Positions 16,810 to 26,178 of a DNA stretch of 64,000 nt are shown piece by piece. The notes beneath the pieces were generated by a model that did not search any database, was not told where the DNA came from, and saw only the letters and a list, made by a program, of their open reading frames with translations. A program made the position numbers and the translations under genes. Source of the stretch: Cyclobacterium salsum (GTDB taxonomy: Bacteria > Bacteroidota > Bacteroidia > Cytophagales > Cyclobacteriaceae); contig NZ_WNKG01000007.1 of NCBI RefSeq assembly GCF_010119245.1, forward strand, positions 1-64,000, written 5' to 3'. Each line of letters begins with the position of its first letter. Within the stretch, counting starts at the first letter, position 1.

Positions 16810-19554
16810 ATGAAGAGTCCTAATCGCCTACTTGTATTGCCCTTTCTGGCACTTGCTGTTTATTGGTCATGGCCCAAGGATGACCCGATAAGTTACAATC
16901 GTGACATACGGCCTATCATCAACCAGAAATGCATTTCCTGTCATGGAGGGGTAAAGCAATCCGGCGGATTTTCCCTGCTATTTGAATCAGATGCCAAAAT
17001 GCCCACTGAATCCGGAAAACCGGCCATCATTCCCGGTGATGCCGATGCCTCCGAGATGCTCACGCGCCTTCAGCACCCGGACCCGGAAATGCGCATGCCC
17101 CTGGGCAAAAATCCCCTTTCGGAGACAGAGATTGAACTGATAAAAAAATGGATCAATCAGGGTGCCAAATGGGAAAAACACTGGGCCTATATTCCTCCGG
17201 AAACGGACATTCCCCTGCCCTCCATTCCCGGAGAACCAGAGGCTAGAAACGAAATAGACCACTTCGTATTCAGCAAGCTTTCAGAAATGGAACTGGCTCC
17301 CAATCCGCCGGCACCCAGGGAGATACTTCTCCGTCGGCTGGCACTGGACATTACCGGCATTCCTCCTACATTAAAAGAATACGAGGCCTTTCTGAAGGAC
17401 ACTTCTCCGGAAGCCTATGAAAAGACCGTCGACCGCTTGCTGGATTCCCCACATTTTGGGGAAAAGTGGGCATCCTTTTGGCTGGACCTGGCACGATATG
17501 CCGATTCGAAAGGATACGAAAAGGATCTGCACCGTGAAATCTGGAAATATCGGGACTGGCTTATTGAAGCCTTCAACCAGGACATGCCCTTTGACGAATT
17601 TACCGTCAAGCAGCTTGCTGGCGATTTACTTCCAGAACCCACTGAAAACGACTTGCTGGCCACGGCCTTTCACCGAAACACCATGGCCAATGATGAGGGC
17701 GGTACCAATGACGAAGAATTTCGGGTCGCAGCAGTCATGGAGCGGGTAGGCACCACTTTTGAAGTTTGGCAAGGCACGACCATGGCCTGCGTACAGTGTC
17801 ACAGCCACCCCTACGACCCCATCCGACACGAAGACTTTTACAAGTCCATGGCCTTCTTCAACAATACCCGGGACAAGGATCTGTACAACGAGCAACCAAA
17901 AGTCTTTACCTACGAACCGACCGAAAAAGCAACGGTCCAGCAACTGCTGAGCTGGATAAATGACCAGCTGGAACCTGAAGATCAATTGCCCGAAGTATCG
18001 GAAGCCTTTTTACACAGGCAAAAAGAAACCCTGCTTTACAACCTCGGTCATCGGAGGGTGGAAGCCGAAGAGTTTCAGGATAAAAGCCGCTTTATAGAAC
18101 TGGTGGGCCATGATCAGGCTTCCATATGGCAAGTCCAGGACAGTTCCTGGGTCATGTATGAGCAGGTAGACCTAACCGAAGTAGAAGCGATTTCCCTGGG
18201 CTATGCTTCGCTCACCGGAGCAAAGGTAGAAATCCGGCTAGACTCCATGCTAGGCACCAAAATCGGTGAAGGAACGTTCGGTGTCACGGCGAACGGTTTT
18301 CCCGGAAACCGGCCAGAACAATGGCAAACCCTAACCGTTCCCATTCAGCCAACGGAGGGAAAGCGGGATGTATATTACTATTTTAAAAAGGACGGGATTT
18401 TTGCGCAGGACCTGGTGCGGGTAGACTGGCTCTATTACCAGGAAAAGTCACCAGAGATAGATCGCTATTCAGCAGAAATCCGGGCAAAAATAGATTCCCT
18501 TCAAGAAATAGATCCCGTGCAAACGCCCATATTGGGCGAATTGCCGGACGGCCAGAAAAGAACAACTACGGTTTTCGAACGGGGAGACTGGCGTAGCAGG
18601 GGAAAAAAAGTGCCAGCCGGTATTCCGGAAATCATGGGGACCATCGACGAAACAAACCCCAATCGGTTGGATTTTGCACAATGGCTGGTCAGTAAAGAAA
18701 ACCCACTGACTGCCCGGGTAATGGTGAATCGCATTTGGGAACAGCTTTTTGGATTTGGACTGGTGGAGAGCATGGAGGACTTTGGAAGTCAGGGCATCCC
18801 TCCCACGCATCCCGAATTGCTGGACTGGATGGCCGTAACGTTTCGAGAGGACCTGAATTGGTCGGTCAAATCTCTGATCAAAAAAATCGTTATGTCCTCC
18901 ACCTACCGTCAACACTCCGCGGTAAGCGACGAAAAGCAAAATAAAGACCCCTACAACAAGTACTTGTCTCGGGGATCCCGAACCCGGCTTCCGGCAGAAA
19001 CCATCCGGGACCAGGCACTGGCGATCAGTGGCTTATTAAATCCCGAAACCCATGGACCCAGTGTCATGCCTTACCAGCCGGAACACATTATCAGTTTTGG
19101 TGGGAAATTCTGGAATGAAAGCGAAGGAGAAGATGCCTACCGACGAGCTGTCTATACCTATTGGAAACGGACACATCCCTATCCTTCTATGGTCACCTTT
19201 GATAATCCCAGCCGGGAAGTATGCACCTCCCGAAGAATCCGCACCAACACCCCTTTGCAATCCCTCGTGCTGCTCAATGATCCGGTTTATCTGGAAGCGG
19301 CTACGGCCTGGGCACAAAAAATATTGGATGAGCACGAAAAAGATATTAAAACCGGCATTGAAAAAAACCTGCAGCTAATAACGGCTAAAGCCCCGGAAAA
19401 AGAAAAGGTTAGGGTATTACACCAATTATACCAGGAGTCCTTAGCCTACTATCAGCAAGAGGGGGCTGATTTGGATGAAGATCCGGAACTTGCAGCCATG
19501 CGCCTGGTAAGCAATGCCATGCTGAATTTAGACGAATTTGTAACCAGAAGATAA
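16810..19554 (+). CDS. PSCyt1-DUF1549-DUF1553 cytochrome protein (right module)
   Basis: A 914-residue protein of the same family as the 14027-16594 product but without the multi-helix membrane block. It has an N-terminal signal/anchor (residues 5-21), a cytochrome c motif CISCH at 41-45, DUF1549 with a second motif CVQCH at 327-331, then a central beta-rich insertion (about 430-560, cellulose-binding-like in look), and DUF1553 with WLVSKENPLTARVMVNRIW and the late block VYTYWKRTHPYPSMVTFDNP. It would sit in the periplasm facing the inner membrane. The DUF1501 gene follows with one base between stop and start. Physiological donor and acceptor are unknown. The pair resembles planctomycete sulfated-glycan loci. 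Confidence 0.92.
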   Translation: MKSPNRLLVLPFLALAVYWSWPKDDPISYNRDIRPIINQKCISCHGGVKQSGGFSLLFESDAKMPTESGKPAIIPGDADASEMLTRLQHPDPEMRMPLGKNPLSETEIELIKKWINQGAKWEKHWAYIPPETDIPLPSIPGEPEARNEIDHFVFSKLSEMELAPNPPAPREILLRRLALDITGIPPTLKEYEAFLKDTSPEAYEKTVDRLLDSPHFGEKWASFWLDLARYADSKGYEKDLHREIWKYRDWLIEAFNQDMPFDEFTVKQLAGDLLPEPTENDLLATAFHRNTMANDEGGTNDEEFRVAAVMERVGTTFEVWQGTTMACVQCHSHPYDPIRHEDFYKSMAFFNNTRDKDLYNEQPKVFTYEPTEKATVQQLLSWINDQLEPEDQLPEVSEAFLHRQKETLLYNLGHRRVEAEEFQDKSRFIELVGHDQASIWQVQDSSWVMYEQVDLTEVEAISLGYASLTGAKVEIRLDSMLGTKIGEGTFGVTANGFPGNRPEQWQTLTVPIQPTEGKRDVYYYFKKDGIFAQDLVRVDWLYYQEKSPEIDRYSAEIRAKIDSLQEIDPVQTPILGELPDGQKRTTTVFERGDWRSRGKKVPAGIPEIMGTIDETNPNRLDFAQWLVSKENPLTARVMVNRIWEQLFGFGLVESMEDFGSQGIPPTHPELLDWMAVTFREDLNWSVKSLIKKIVMSSTYRQHSAVSDEKQNKDPYNKYLSRGSRTRLPAETIRDQALAISGLLNPETHGPSVMPYQPEHIISFGGKFWNESEGEDAYRRAVYTYWKRTHPYPSMVTFDNPSREVCTSRRIRTNTPLQSLVLLNDPVYLEAATAWAQKILDEHEKDIKTGIEKNLQLITAKAPEKEKVRVLHQLYQESLAYYQQEGADLDEDPELAAMRLVSNAMLNLDEFVTRR

Positions 19555-19555
19555 G

Positions 19556-21016
19556 ATGAGTATTTGGGAAGAAGCATATCTCCGGAAAGCACAGTACAAC
19601 AGCCGTAGGCATTTTTTAAAAAAATGTACCTCCGGCCTTGGTGCCCTGGCATTGGGCTCATTGATAGGCTGCGGGAGAGAATCCAAGATGGCTGGGGAAA
19701 GTGCTTTCATGGCTGGTCAGGGGCCCCATTTTGCGCCAAAGGCCAAAAGCGTCATTTTCCTTCACATGGCAGGAGGTCCCTCGCACCTGGAGCTCTTTGA
19801 TTACAAGCCCACCCTTCAGGAGCTCAACGGACAAGACACCCCGGAGTCCCTGATGGAGGGAAAAGAATTTGCCTTTCTTAAAGGAACACCCAAACTACTG
19901 GGACCACAGGCCAAATTTGCACAGCATGGCGAATCCAGGGCTTTTGTCTCCGATTACCTCCCCGAATTCGCCAAAATGGTGGACGAGGTCAGCTTTTTGA
20001 AAGCCATGCATACCAACGAATTCAACCATGCGCCAGCCCAATTATTCATGCATACCGGAAGTCCGAGACTGGGAAAACCCAGCATAGGTGCCTGGTCCAT
20101 GTACGGATTGGGATCGGAAAACAAAGACTTACCGGGATATGTGGTGCTCACTTCGGGAGGTGGAGCCATCAGTGCGGGAAAAAGTGCCTGGGGCAGCGGC
20201 TTCCTGCCCACTGTCTATCAGGGAGTGCAGTGTCGTTCCCAGGGAGATCCGGTATTGTTTCTATCTAATCCCAGTTCCATCGATGAGCATCTCCGAAAAA
20301 AATCCATCGATGCCATCAACCAAATCAATCAGATGGAATACGAACAGGCAAGTGATCCGGAAATTCTAACCCGGATAGCGCAATACGAACTGGCCTTTCG
20401 CATGCAAACCTCTGTGCCGGAAACGATGAACATCAATGATGAGCCTGCGCACATTCATCAAATGTATGGTACGGAACCCGGCAAAGCTAGCTTCGCTAAT
20501 AATTGCCTGCTGGCCCGAAGGCTGGTGGAAAAAGGTGTTCGTTTTGTCCAGCTATTTGACAATCGCTGGGATACCCATGGTGTCGGGGCTGGAAATGGAG
20601 TAGGAGCAGGAATGCGCCGCTCCTGCAAGGCCATTGACCAACCGATCGCAGCCTTACTGAAAGACCTGAAACAACGTGGGTTATTGGAACAAACCCTGGT
20701 GGTATGGGGAGGAGAGTTTGGCCGTACTCCTATGATGGAATCACGTACCGGAGAAGGATTTGACGGTAGGGACCATCACCTGGCGGCCTTTACCATGTGG
20801 ATGGCCGGTGCCGGGGTCAAAAAAGGAAAAGTTCACGGTGTCACCGACGAAATCGGCTACTACGGCATTGAAGGGCAAACCCATGTGCACGACCTGCAAG
20901 CCACGATTCTGGAAAGGCTAGGTTTTGACCATGAAAAATTAACCTATGAATTTCAGGGAAGAAACTTCCGGTTAACCGACGTGCATGGAAAGGTTATCAA
21001 TGAAATCCTAACCTGA
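19556..21016 (+). CDS. DUF1501 protein with twin-arginine signal (right module)
   Basis: A 486-residue DUF1501 protein. The N-terminal region has SRRHFLKK at about residues 16-23, then a hydrophobic run ending GSLIGC (possible lipobox), so it is probably Tat-exported and lipidated. The core shows VIFLHMAGGPSHLELFDYKP near residue 65 and TLVVWGGEFGRTPM near 380, with GRDHHLAAFTMWMAGAG. The GGEFGRTP block and the following HH are conserved in the family and may bind metal as in alkaline-phosphatase-like folds. The gene starts one base after the cytochrome gene stop, so coupling is very likely. It aligns with but differs clearly from the DUF1501 protein at 12584-14011. Confidence 0.92.
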   Translation: MSIWEEAYLRKAQYNSRRHFLKKCTSGLGALALGSLIGCGRESKMAGESAFMAGQGPHFAPKAKSVIFLHMAGGPSHLELFDYKPTLQELNGQDTPESLMEGKEFAFLKGTPKLLGPQAKFAQHGESRAFVSDYLPEFAKMVDEVSFLKAMHTNEFNHAPAQLFMHTGSPRLGKPSIGAWSMYGLGSENKDLPGYVVLTSGGGAISAGKSAWGSGFLPTVYQGVQCRSQGDPVLFLSNPSSIDEHLRKKSIDAINQINQMEYEQASDPEILTRIAQYELAFRMQTSVPETMNINDEPAHIHQMYGTEPGKASFANNCLLARRLVEKGVRFVQLFDNRWDTHGVGAGNGVGAGMRRSCKAIDQPIAALLKDLKQRGLLEQTLVVWGGEFGRTPMMESRTGEGFDGRDHHLAAFTMWMAGAGVKKGKVHGVTDEIGYYGIEGQTHVHDLQATILERLGFDHEKLTYEFQGRNFRLTDVHGKVINEILT

Positions 21017-21063
21017 TTTTCTACAGGATTATTCGAAAACACCTTCGCTGAGATCTATTCTAT

Positions 21064-22449
21064 CTAGAAAGCCAAAACGGGTTTGATGCCAACTTCCTGC
21101 TGCTTGTTTTCACTTCGGGAGCTGACCGTTGCGGTCGTTCTAAAAATCCCTTCATCAGCAACTTCGGGGTACGGATGGAAGGGCATAACTTGAGTTAGTT
21201 CGGTACCCTGCCCGGTTAGCATCATCCCATTTTTTCCCATAGCCATCAACTCCCCTTTCTGATCCAGGACAAACTGAAAATCATTTCCGCCTACTCGGAT
21301 GCTATACTTAACTTTCCTGGAATCGGCAGCAAATTCGAGGGCAGAACGCTTGTGTACGGGTGAGTACCTCCGGTGAAAATCACTTTCCGTGAGAATTCTT
21401 CCGTCAGCCACATGAGTGGTTTCCCAAAGCTTTTGCCCGGTTGAATCAAATTTGCTGACATAAAAGCCATTGTATTTTTGGGCTTTAAAACGGAAAGGGT
21501 TCTTCCCAAAGGACTTTTCTCCGGACAAACCACTGATATAGAACGCCCCACTGCGCTTATCAAGGTTAAACCCAAAAAAGGCTCCAATCCGATACGCCAT
21601 TCGGGACGGGCCAGGCCCAAAGGAGGAATAGTTAAAATAATTATAGTCCTTTGCCAGTACATAAAGGCGGTCATTTTCTTCCAGATGGAAGGACGGGCGG
21701 ATCGCCTGATCTTCGGGACTATAATCCAGTGCAAAATTTTTGATCAATTGTCCATTGGAATCAAAACTCACCACCTGACAATGGAGGGTGTTAGACTCCA
21801 AGTCTGCATCCTTTAGCACCATGTATTTTTCATTCCCTACCTGCCCAGCAAAGGTCCACTGCGGATTCCATTTGCTTTCAGGGATTTTGGGCAAGCTAAC
21901 CGCCACCTGATCAAAGTGAAAATCGGAAGTCCGGAACCGATTAAGCAAGAAGTTCAGATCAGGGGCTTTGCCTAACCTGAATTTATCCGGATCCTGATCT
22001 GCTGTCAGAAAATACAGATAGGCCTCATCCGCAAATACTGCATGCAGGGATTCCCCCATCAGCTTTTGCTGGTCTTCAAAAGAAATGCTGCGAAGCAACT
22101 TTCCTTCTTGAATATGATGAATTAAGGCTGTACCTGGCCCTTTGAGGGACGGTGTTATTTCCACCACAAAAACCTGCTCTCCCCTTGCAGAGGCCAGCAA
22201 TTCTATTTGCGCGTTTGCGGAAGTCAATGGTAGAAAAATCTCCCAACCTTTCTGTCCGGAAGTATCGTAATGTAGGATGGAAAATTGCCTTTTTTGAGTT
22301 CTAAATCCTTCTAACCTACCCCCTTCTCCCAGATCCAAACCCTGTCGTTCCGGTGTTGCCTTAGTAACCAGGCAGGCATTCTGTCGCGCAAGCAGGCCGA
22401 TGCTGCTAATCAAAAGAAAAATTAACGTAAAAATCACCACTCCCCTCAT
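21064..22449 (-). CDS. Hypothetical secreted protein
   Basis: I do not recognise this 461-residue protein. It has an N-terminal signal peptide (MRGVVIFTLIFLLISSIGLLA). The rest is a run of short beta strands with repeats of the type FDSNGQLIKNF, FDSTGQKLWET and YDTSGQKGWEI. These look like WD/PQQ-like propeller blades in which a central D-S-x-G-Q turn recurs at roughly regular spacing. That suggests a beta propeller or a sandwich, with no catalytic motif. It is convergent with the DUF1501 gene and divergent from the APC permease gene, so it is a single-gene unit. Periplasmic location is inferred from the signal. Confidence 0.7.
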   Translation of the reverse strand: MRGVVIFTLIFLLISSIGLLARQNACLVTKATPERQGLDLGEGGRLEGFRTQKRQFSILHYDTSGQKGWEIFLPLTSANAQIELLASARGEQVFVVEITPSLKGPGTALIHHIQEGKLLRSISFEDQQKLMGESLHAVFADEAYLYFLTADQDPDKFRLGKAPDLNFLLNRFRTSDFHFDQVAVSLPKIPESKWNPQWTFAGQVGNEKYMVLKDADLESNTLHCQVVSFDSNGQLIKNFALDYSPEDQAIRPSFHLEENDRLYVLAKDYNYFNYSSFGPGPSRMAYRIGAFFGFNLDKRSGAFYISGLSGEKSFGKNPFRFKAQKYNGFYVSKFDSTGQKLWETTHVADGRILTESDFHRRYSPVHKRSALEFAADSRKVKYSIRVGGNDFQFVLDQKGELMAMGKNGMMLTGQGTELTQVMPFHPYPEVADEGIFRTTATVSSRSENKQQEVGIKPVLAF

Positions 22450-22600
22450 AATTCACTAGTTTAAAAGTTGCTGTTTGCTTTTTATAACACAAATTACATA
22501 ATTATTAATTTGAATTACAAATATTTGGGTTTAAAAAAATTATTACCCGCAAAAAAATTCATCTTGAAGGGTTTGTCGGTTAAACTTATAAGGATAAAAA

Positions 22601-22705
22601 ATGAAAACATTTCCGGTCAATTCTAAGTTTTTTACCAGAAATGAAATTCCTATATTACTTTTTTTAGTTATTTTTATCCGAAACCCTTATTTAGCTAGTA
22701 ATTAA
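22601..22705 (+). CDS. Candidate 34-residue membrane peptide
   Basis: A short open frame below usual gene-finding limits. It has an ATG at 22601 preceded by AAGGA at good distance (a rare clear ribosome site in this window), then a hydrophobic stretch IPILLFLVIFI (residues 16-26) flanked by basic residues, and a TAA at 22703-22705. It ends 32 bases before the APC permease gene. It could be a small membrane protein, a leader peptide acting on the downstream gene, or chance in an A/T-rich leader. Confidence 0.3.
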   Translation: MKTFPVNSKFFTRNEIPILLFLVIFIRNPYLASN

Positions 22706-22737
22706 TCAGTCAACCGTCTAATGCGCAAAAGCACAAA

Positions 22738-24891
22738 ATGTCCGGAAAACGATTAAAAAAAACGTTACGTCTGTTCGATGTATATGCCATCAGTACAGGA
22801 GCCATGTTCAGCTCGGGGTTCTTCTTATTACCCGGGCTTGCTGCCGCGATGACAGGGCCGTCGGTGGTGTTGGCCTATCTGGTAGCGGGTGCCATGATGT
22901 ATCCCACCATGCTTAGCGTAGCCGAATTAGCCACTGCCATGCCCCGGGCTGGCGGTGCTTACTATTTTATTGACCGAAGTTTGGGACCCTTGTTTGGAAC
23001 CATTGGCGGAATCGGCTCCTGGTTTGCCCTGATATTTAAAAGTGCTTTCGCACTAATAGGAATGGGAGCGTATGTGTCCATTTTTATTGATGTGCCCATT
23101 ACGCCGGTGGCCATCGGATTGACCCTTACCTTCGGGTTTACCAATATTATTGGCTCGAAAGAGGCTGGCTGGTTACAAAAGGTGTTGGTCGCTACGCTGG
23201 TGGTAATCCTGACTTTTTACACGGTCCAAGGCTTGGCAAGGGTCTTTCAATTTGATTTTTTCAACCACCTCAGGAATGAATACGATGTGTTCTTTCTTGA
23301 TGGAACCCGGGGCTTCTTTGGTTCCATAGGGCTGGTTTTTGTCTCTTATGCAGGCCTGACCAAAGTGGCCAGCGTGGCGGAGGAAGTTCACAATCCAGAC
23401 AAAAACATCCCCTTGGCCATGTTTTTGTCTCTGGCTACGGCAACAACCATCTACGTGGTGGGCGTTTTTATCATGGTTTCTCTGCTGGACAAGGAGGTGC
23501 TTTTCGCTGATTTGACCCCGGTCGCTACTGCCGGAGAAGTATTCATGACCTGGCTGCCGGGAAAAACCGGATTGATTTTAGTGGTTATTGCAGCCATTGC
23601 GGCTTTTGCTTCTACTGCCAATGCAGGAATTATGTCAGCGGCCCGGTATCCATTGGGCATGGCCCGAGACCATCTAATTCCCGCCTATTTTGGAAAATTA
23701 GGCAAATTCCAAACGCCACTTTATGCCACCCTGGCCACAACCGGACTAATGGTTTTCCTCTTATTGATCTTTAATGTGGAGACCGTCGCCAAAATTGCAA
23801 GTACCTTCCAGCTCATGCTATTTGGCTTGCTGAATATCTGTGTCATCGTCATGCGCGAAAGCGAACTAAAAGGTTATGACCCAGGATTCAGGTCACCCTA
23901 TTATCCCTGGATGCAACTTACCGGTTTGCTTTTTTCGGTGTTTCTGATCATTGAAATGGGCTTTCTATCGCTGATTTTTACGTTTTTGATTATCGGGGCC
24001 AGTATTTTCTGGTATTTCAGCTATGCGAAGGATAAGGTCAAACGAGAAGGGGCCATGTTTCATGTGTACAGCAAACTAGGGCAACGGCGCTATGATGGAC
24101 TGGAAATGGAGCTTTGGTCCATGATGAAAGAAAAAGGATTGCGAGCAGAAGACCCCTATGAAAAAGTGATCAGCCGGGCCTTGATTTTGGATACCAAAGC
24201 GGCTGAGTTCAGCTATGAACAATTATTGGAAGAAGTGTCGGTTCATTTTGCCAGAAAGACTGGTTTACGAAAGCGGCAGTTGCTAAAAGCCTTTAGAGAT
24301 GAAAATGAGGAGGGATTAATTGCCATCGGTAAAACCACTGCCTTGAAGCACATCCGCTTTGAGGAAGAACTGGAATCGGAGGTAGCCATCGCCCGCTTTA
24401 AGGAGGGCTTACCGGTAAAATTTGAATTTTTTGAATTGTTTAAAGCGAAGAAACGCAACTGGAGCAAAAAATTACATGCCGTGCTGTTTCTTATCAGCTC
24501 TAAAAAACATTCCGGCCAACACCTGCGGATGCTGGCCCATCTCGCAGAAATCCTGGATAATGAAAATTTCCCTAGCCGTTGGTTGCAAGCTGCCGATGAA
24601 AGCGAGTTGCGGCAGATCCTGCTTAGAGACGAACGGTTTATCAACCTACTTCTGGAAACCGGAAAACCGTCCGGGGTACTAATCGGAAAGATGATCCAGG
24701 AGTTAAAACTTCCCGAAAAATCGCTAATCACGGTGATCAAAAGGGAGGGAAAGGTCATTTTCCCTCATGGAAATTCCGTACTTAAAGAAAGAGATGAACT
24801 GTCAATCATAGGAGAAAAGCAGGAAATTGATGAAATTCGCAGCTTGTACGAAGCCGCTAACCGGAAAACCAACGAAAAGTGGGCTGATTAG
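22738..24891 (+). CDS. APC amino-acid permease fused to EIIA-like and RCK_C domains
   Basis: A 717-residue fusion. Residues 10-430 form about 12 membrane helices of the APC superfamily; GAMFSSGFFLLPG is the family start. From about 480 to 625 the pattern fits a PTS EIIA type 2 domain: the block LIAIGKTTALKHIRF, with H538 at the phosphorylation position, and a following strand LHAVLFLIS. The last part (about 640-706, ending ERDELSIIGEKQEIDEI) fits the TrkA-C/RCK_C ligand-binding fold. APC permeases import amino acids or polyamines; the extra domains suggest gating by phosphorylation or a small ligand. Substrate unknown. A candidate small open frame precedes it and a CynX-type gene follows 32 bases on. 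Confidence 0.85.
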   Translation: MSGKRLKKTLRLFDVYAISTGAMFSSGFFLLPGLAAAMTGPSVVLAYLVAGAMMYPTMLSVAELATAMPRAGGAYYFIDRSLGPLFGTIGGIGSWFALIFKSAFALIGMGAYVSIFIDVPITPVAIGLTLTFGFTNIIGSKEAGWLQKVLVATLVVILTFYTVQGLARVFQFDFFNHLRNEYDVFFLDGTRGFFGSIGLVFVSYAGLTKVASVAEEVHNPDKNIPLAMFLSLATATTIYVVGVFIMVSLLDKEVLFADLTPVATAGEVFMTWLPGKTGLILVVIAAIAAFASTANAGIMSAARYPLGMARDHLIPAYFGKLGKFQTPLYATLATTGLMVFLLLIFNVETVAKIASTFQLMLFGLLNICVIVMRESELKGYDPGFRSPYYPWMQLTGLLFSVFLIIEMGFLSLIFTFLIIGASIFWYFSYAKDKVKREGAMFHVYSKLGQRRYDGLEMELWSMMKEKGLRAEDPYEKVISRALILDTKAAEFSYEQLLEEVSVHFARKTGLRKRQLLKAFRDENEEGLIAIGKTTALKHIRFEEELESEVAIARFKEGLPVKFEFFELFKAKKRNWSKKLHAVLFLISSKKHSGQHLRMLAHLAEILDNENFPSRWLQAADESELRQILLRDERFINLLLETGKPSGVLIGKMIQELKLPEKSLITVIKREGKVIFPHGNSVLKERDELSIIGEKQEIDEIRSLYEAANRKTNEKWAD

Positions 24892-24923
24892 CGGACCTTT
24901 CTTTCTAACTGCAGGTAATTTTT

Positions 24924-26096
24924 ATGAATCTATTGAAGGACAAATCCAGTGATAGCTGGCTTATTTTGGGCATTTTGCTGGTGTCTTTTAACCTTCGCCC
25001 CTCTATTACGGCAGTGGGTCCCCTCATTCCCTTTATTCGGGAGGACATGAACCTATCCAATGGCCTGGCGGGTTTTCTGACCACATTGCCCCTGCTGACT
25101 TTTGCTACCTTTTCCTTGTTTTCGGCGGCCATCGGCAACCGCCTTGGCAAAGCAAAGGCGATATTTATGGGCTTGCTAGTCCTGGGCACGGGATCGGTAC
25201 TTCGGGTATCGGCAGGCCCTTTTGCCCTATATCTCGGCACGGCGCTGACCGGAATTGGCATCGTCATTTGCAACGTCCTGTTAATTCCGCTGGTAAAATC
25301 CCGCATGCCTTCCAAAACCGGAAAGGTAATGGGCCTATTCAGCACGGGCATGTCCTTATTTGCTGCGATTGCCACCGCAGTAAGTGTTCCCCTGGCCCAG
25401 GGTTTGGGTTGGGGCTGGAGAGGGTCCTTATTATTCTGGACATCCTTTCTCTTTTTAGCTTTGCTGGTTTGGTGGCCGCAATTGGCCTTTTCCCCGAGAC
25501 CGCAAAAGCAAATCGAGAAAACAGGTATATCCGTATGGCGCTCCCGTTTGGCATGGCAGGTCACCTTGTTTATGGGGGTGCAATCCCTGTTGTTTTTTAC
25601 CCTGATTACCTGGTTACCCGATATGATGATTGACAAAGGGCTAAGTGCCACCCATGCCGGTTTGATGGCTTCTATGATGCAGGTGGTAGGGTTGCTGGGT
25701 ACGTTATTTGCCCCGGTAGTTGCTAGCCGTTTCCGGCAGCAATCCGGCATTGCCGTTTCCATTGGGGGGATCTACCTGCTGGGGTTCAGCACCTTATTTT
25801 CGCCAACCATCTGGCTAAACGTACTGGGAATCGCTGTAGTAGGACTGGGAATGGGCGCGAGCATCAGCCTGGCCTACCTACTGATCGCCCTGCGGACAAA
25901 AAATGACCGCTACACGGCAGGACTATCCGGTATGGCACAATCCGCCGGCTACTTTTTAGCAGCTTTTGGGCCGATGCTGTTCGGCATGGCATTTGACCAA
26001 TGGCAGGATTGGGACATGCTGGTTTACCTGATGCTGGTTTCCTCCGTCTTTTTTACCGGTTTCGGGTATTTAGCAGGAAGAAACCGAACGGTGTAG
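24924..26096 (+). CDS. CynX/NimT-family MFS transporter
   Basis: A 390-residue, 12-helix major facilitator of the CynX branch (cyanate and nitroimidazole transport proteins in characterised members). The N-terminal stretch SFNLRPSITAVGPLIPFI is the marker of this branch, followed by loop 2-3 GNRLGKAKAIFMGLL and the second-half segment ASRFRQQSG. The start is the ATG at 24924, 32 bases after the permease gene, so co-transcription is likely. The substrate is not readable; no cyanase or related enzyme is in the window. The C-terminus ends normally. Confidence 0.87.
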   Translation: MNLLKDKSSDSWLILGILLVSFNLRPSITAVGPLIPFIREDMNLSNGLAGFLTTLPLLTFATFSLFSAAIGNRLGKAKAIFMGLLVLGTGSVLRVSAGPFALYLGTALTGIGIVICNVLLIPLVKSRMPSKTGKVMGLFSTGMSLFAAIATAVSVPLAQGLGWGWRGSLLFWTSFLFLALLVWWPQLAFSPRPQKQIEKTGISVWRSRLAWQVTLFMGVQSLLFFTLITWLPDMMIDKGLSATHAGLMASMMQVVGLLGTLFAPVVASRFRQQSGIAVSIGGIYLLGFSTLFSPTIWLNVLGIAVVGLGMGASISLAYLLIALRTKNDRYTAGLSGMAQSAGYFLAAFGPMLFGMAFDQWQDWDMLVYLMLVSSVFFTGFGYLAGRNRTV

Positions 26097-26147
26097 TACG
26101 CAAAGACCCCGGCAGAAAGCTTACCAATTATCCCCAAATTTTCCGTA

Positions 26148-26174
26148 CGTTTGTATTCTCGAACCTTACCTTTG
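26148..26174 (+). promoter_or_regulatory. TAnnTTTG box just before the UPF0316 gene
   Basis: TACCTTTG (26167-26174) is a perfect -7 match only 4 bases before the ATG at 26179, which would make the transcript nearly leaderless. The TTTG at 26150-26153 is closer than usual for a -33 element, so the upstream part is unsure. Confidence 0.4.
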
Positions 26175-26178
26175 TTTC

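Noticed and set aside
24905-25762. 285-codon minus-strand open frame opposite the CynX-type gene
   Set aside because: Antisense shadow; Arg/Pro-rich, no domain, and the plus-strand frame has membrane helices and MFS motifs.
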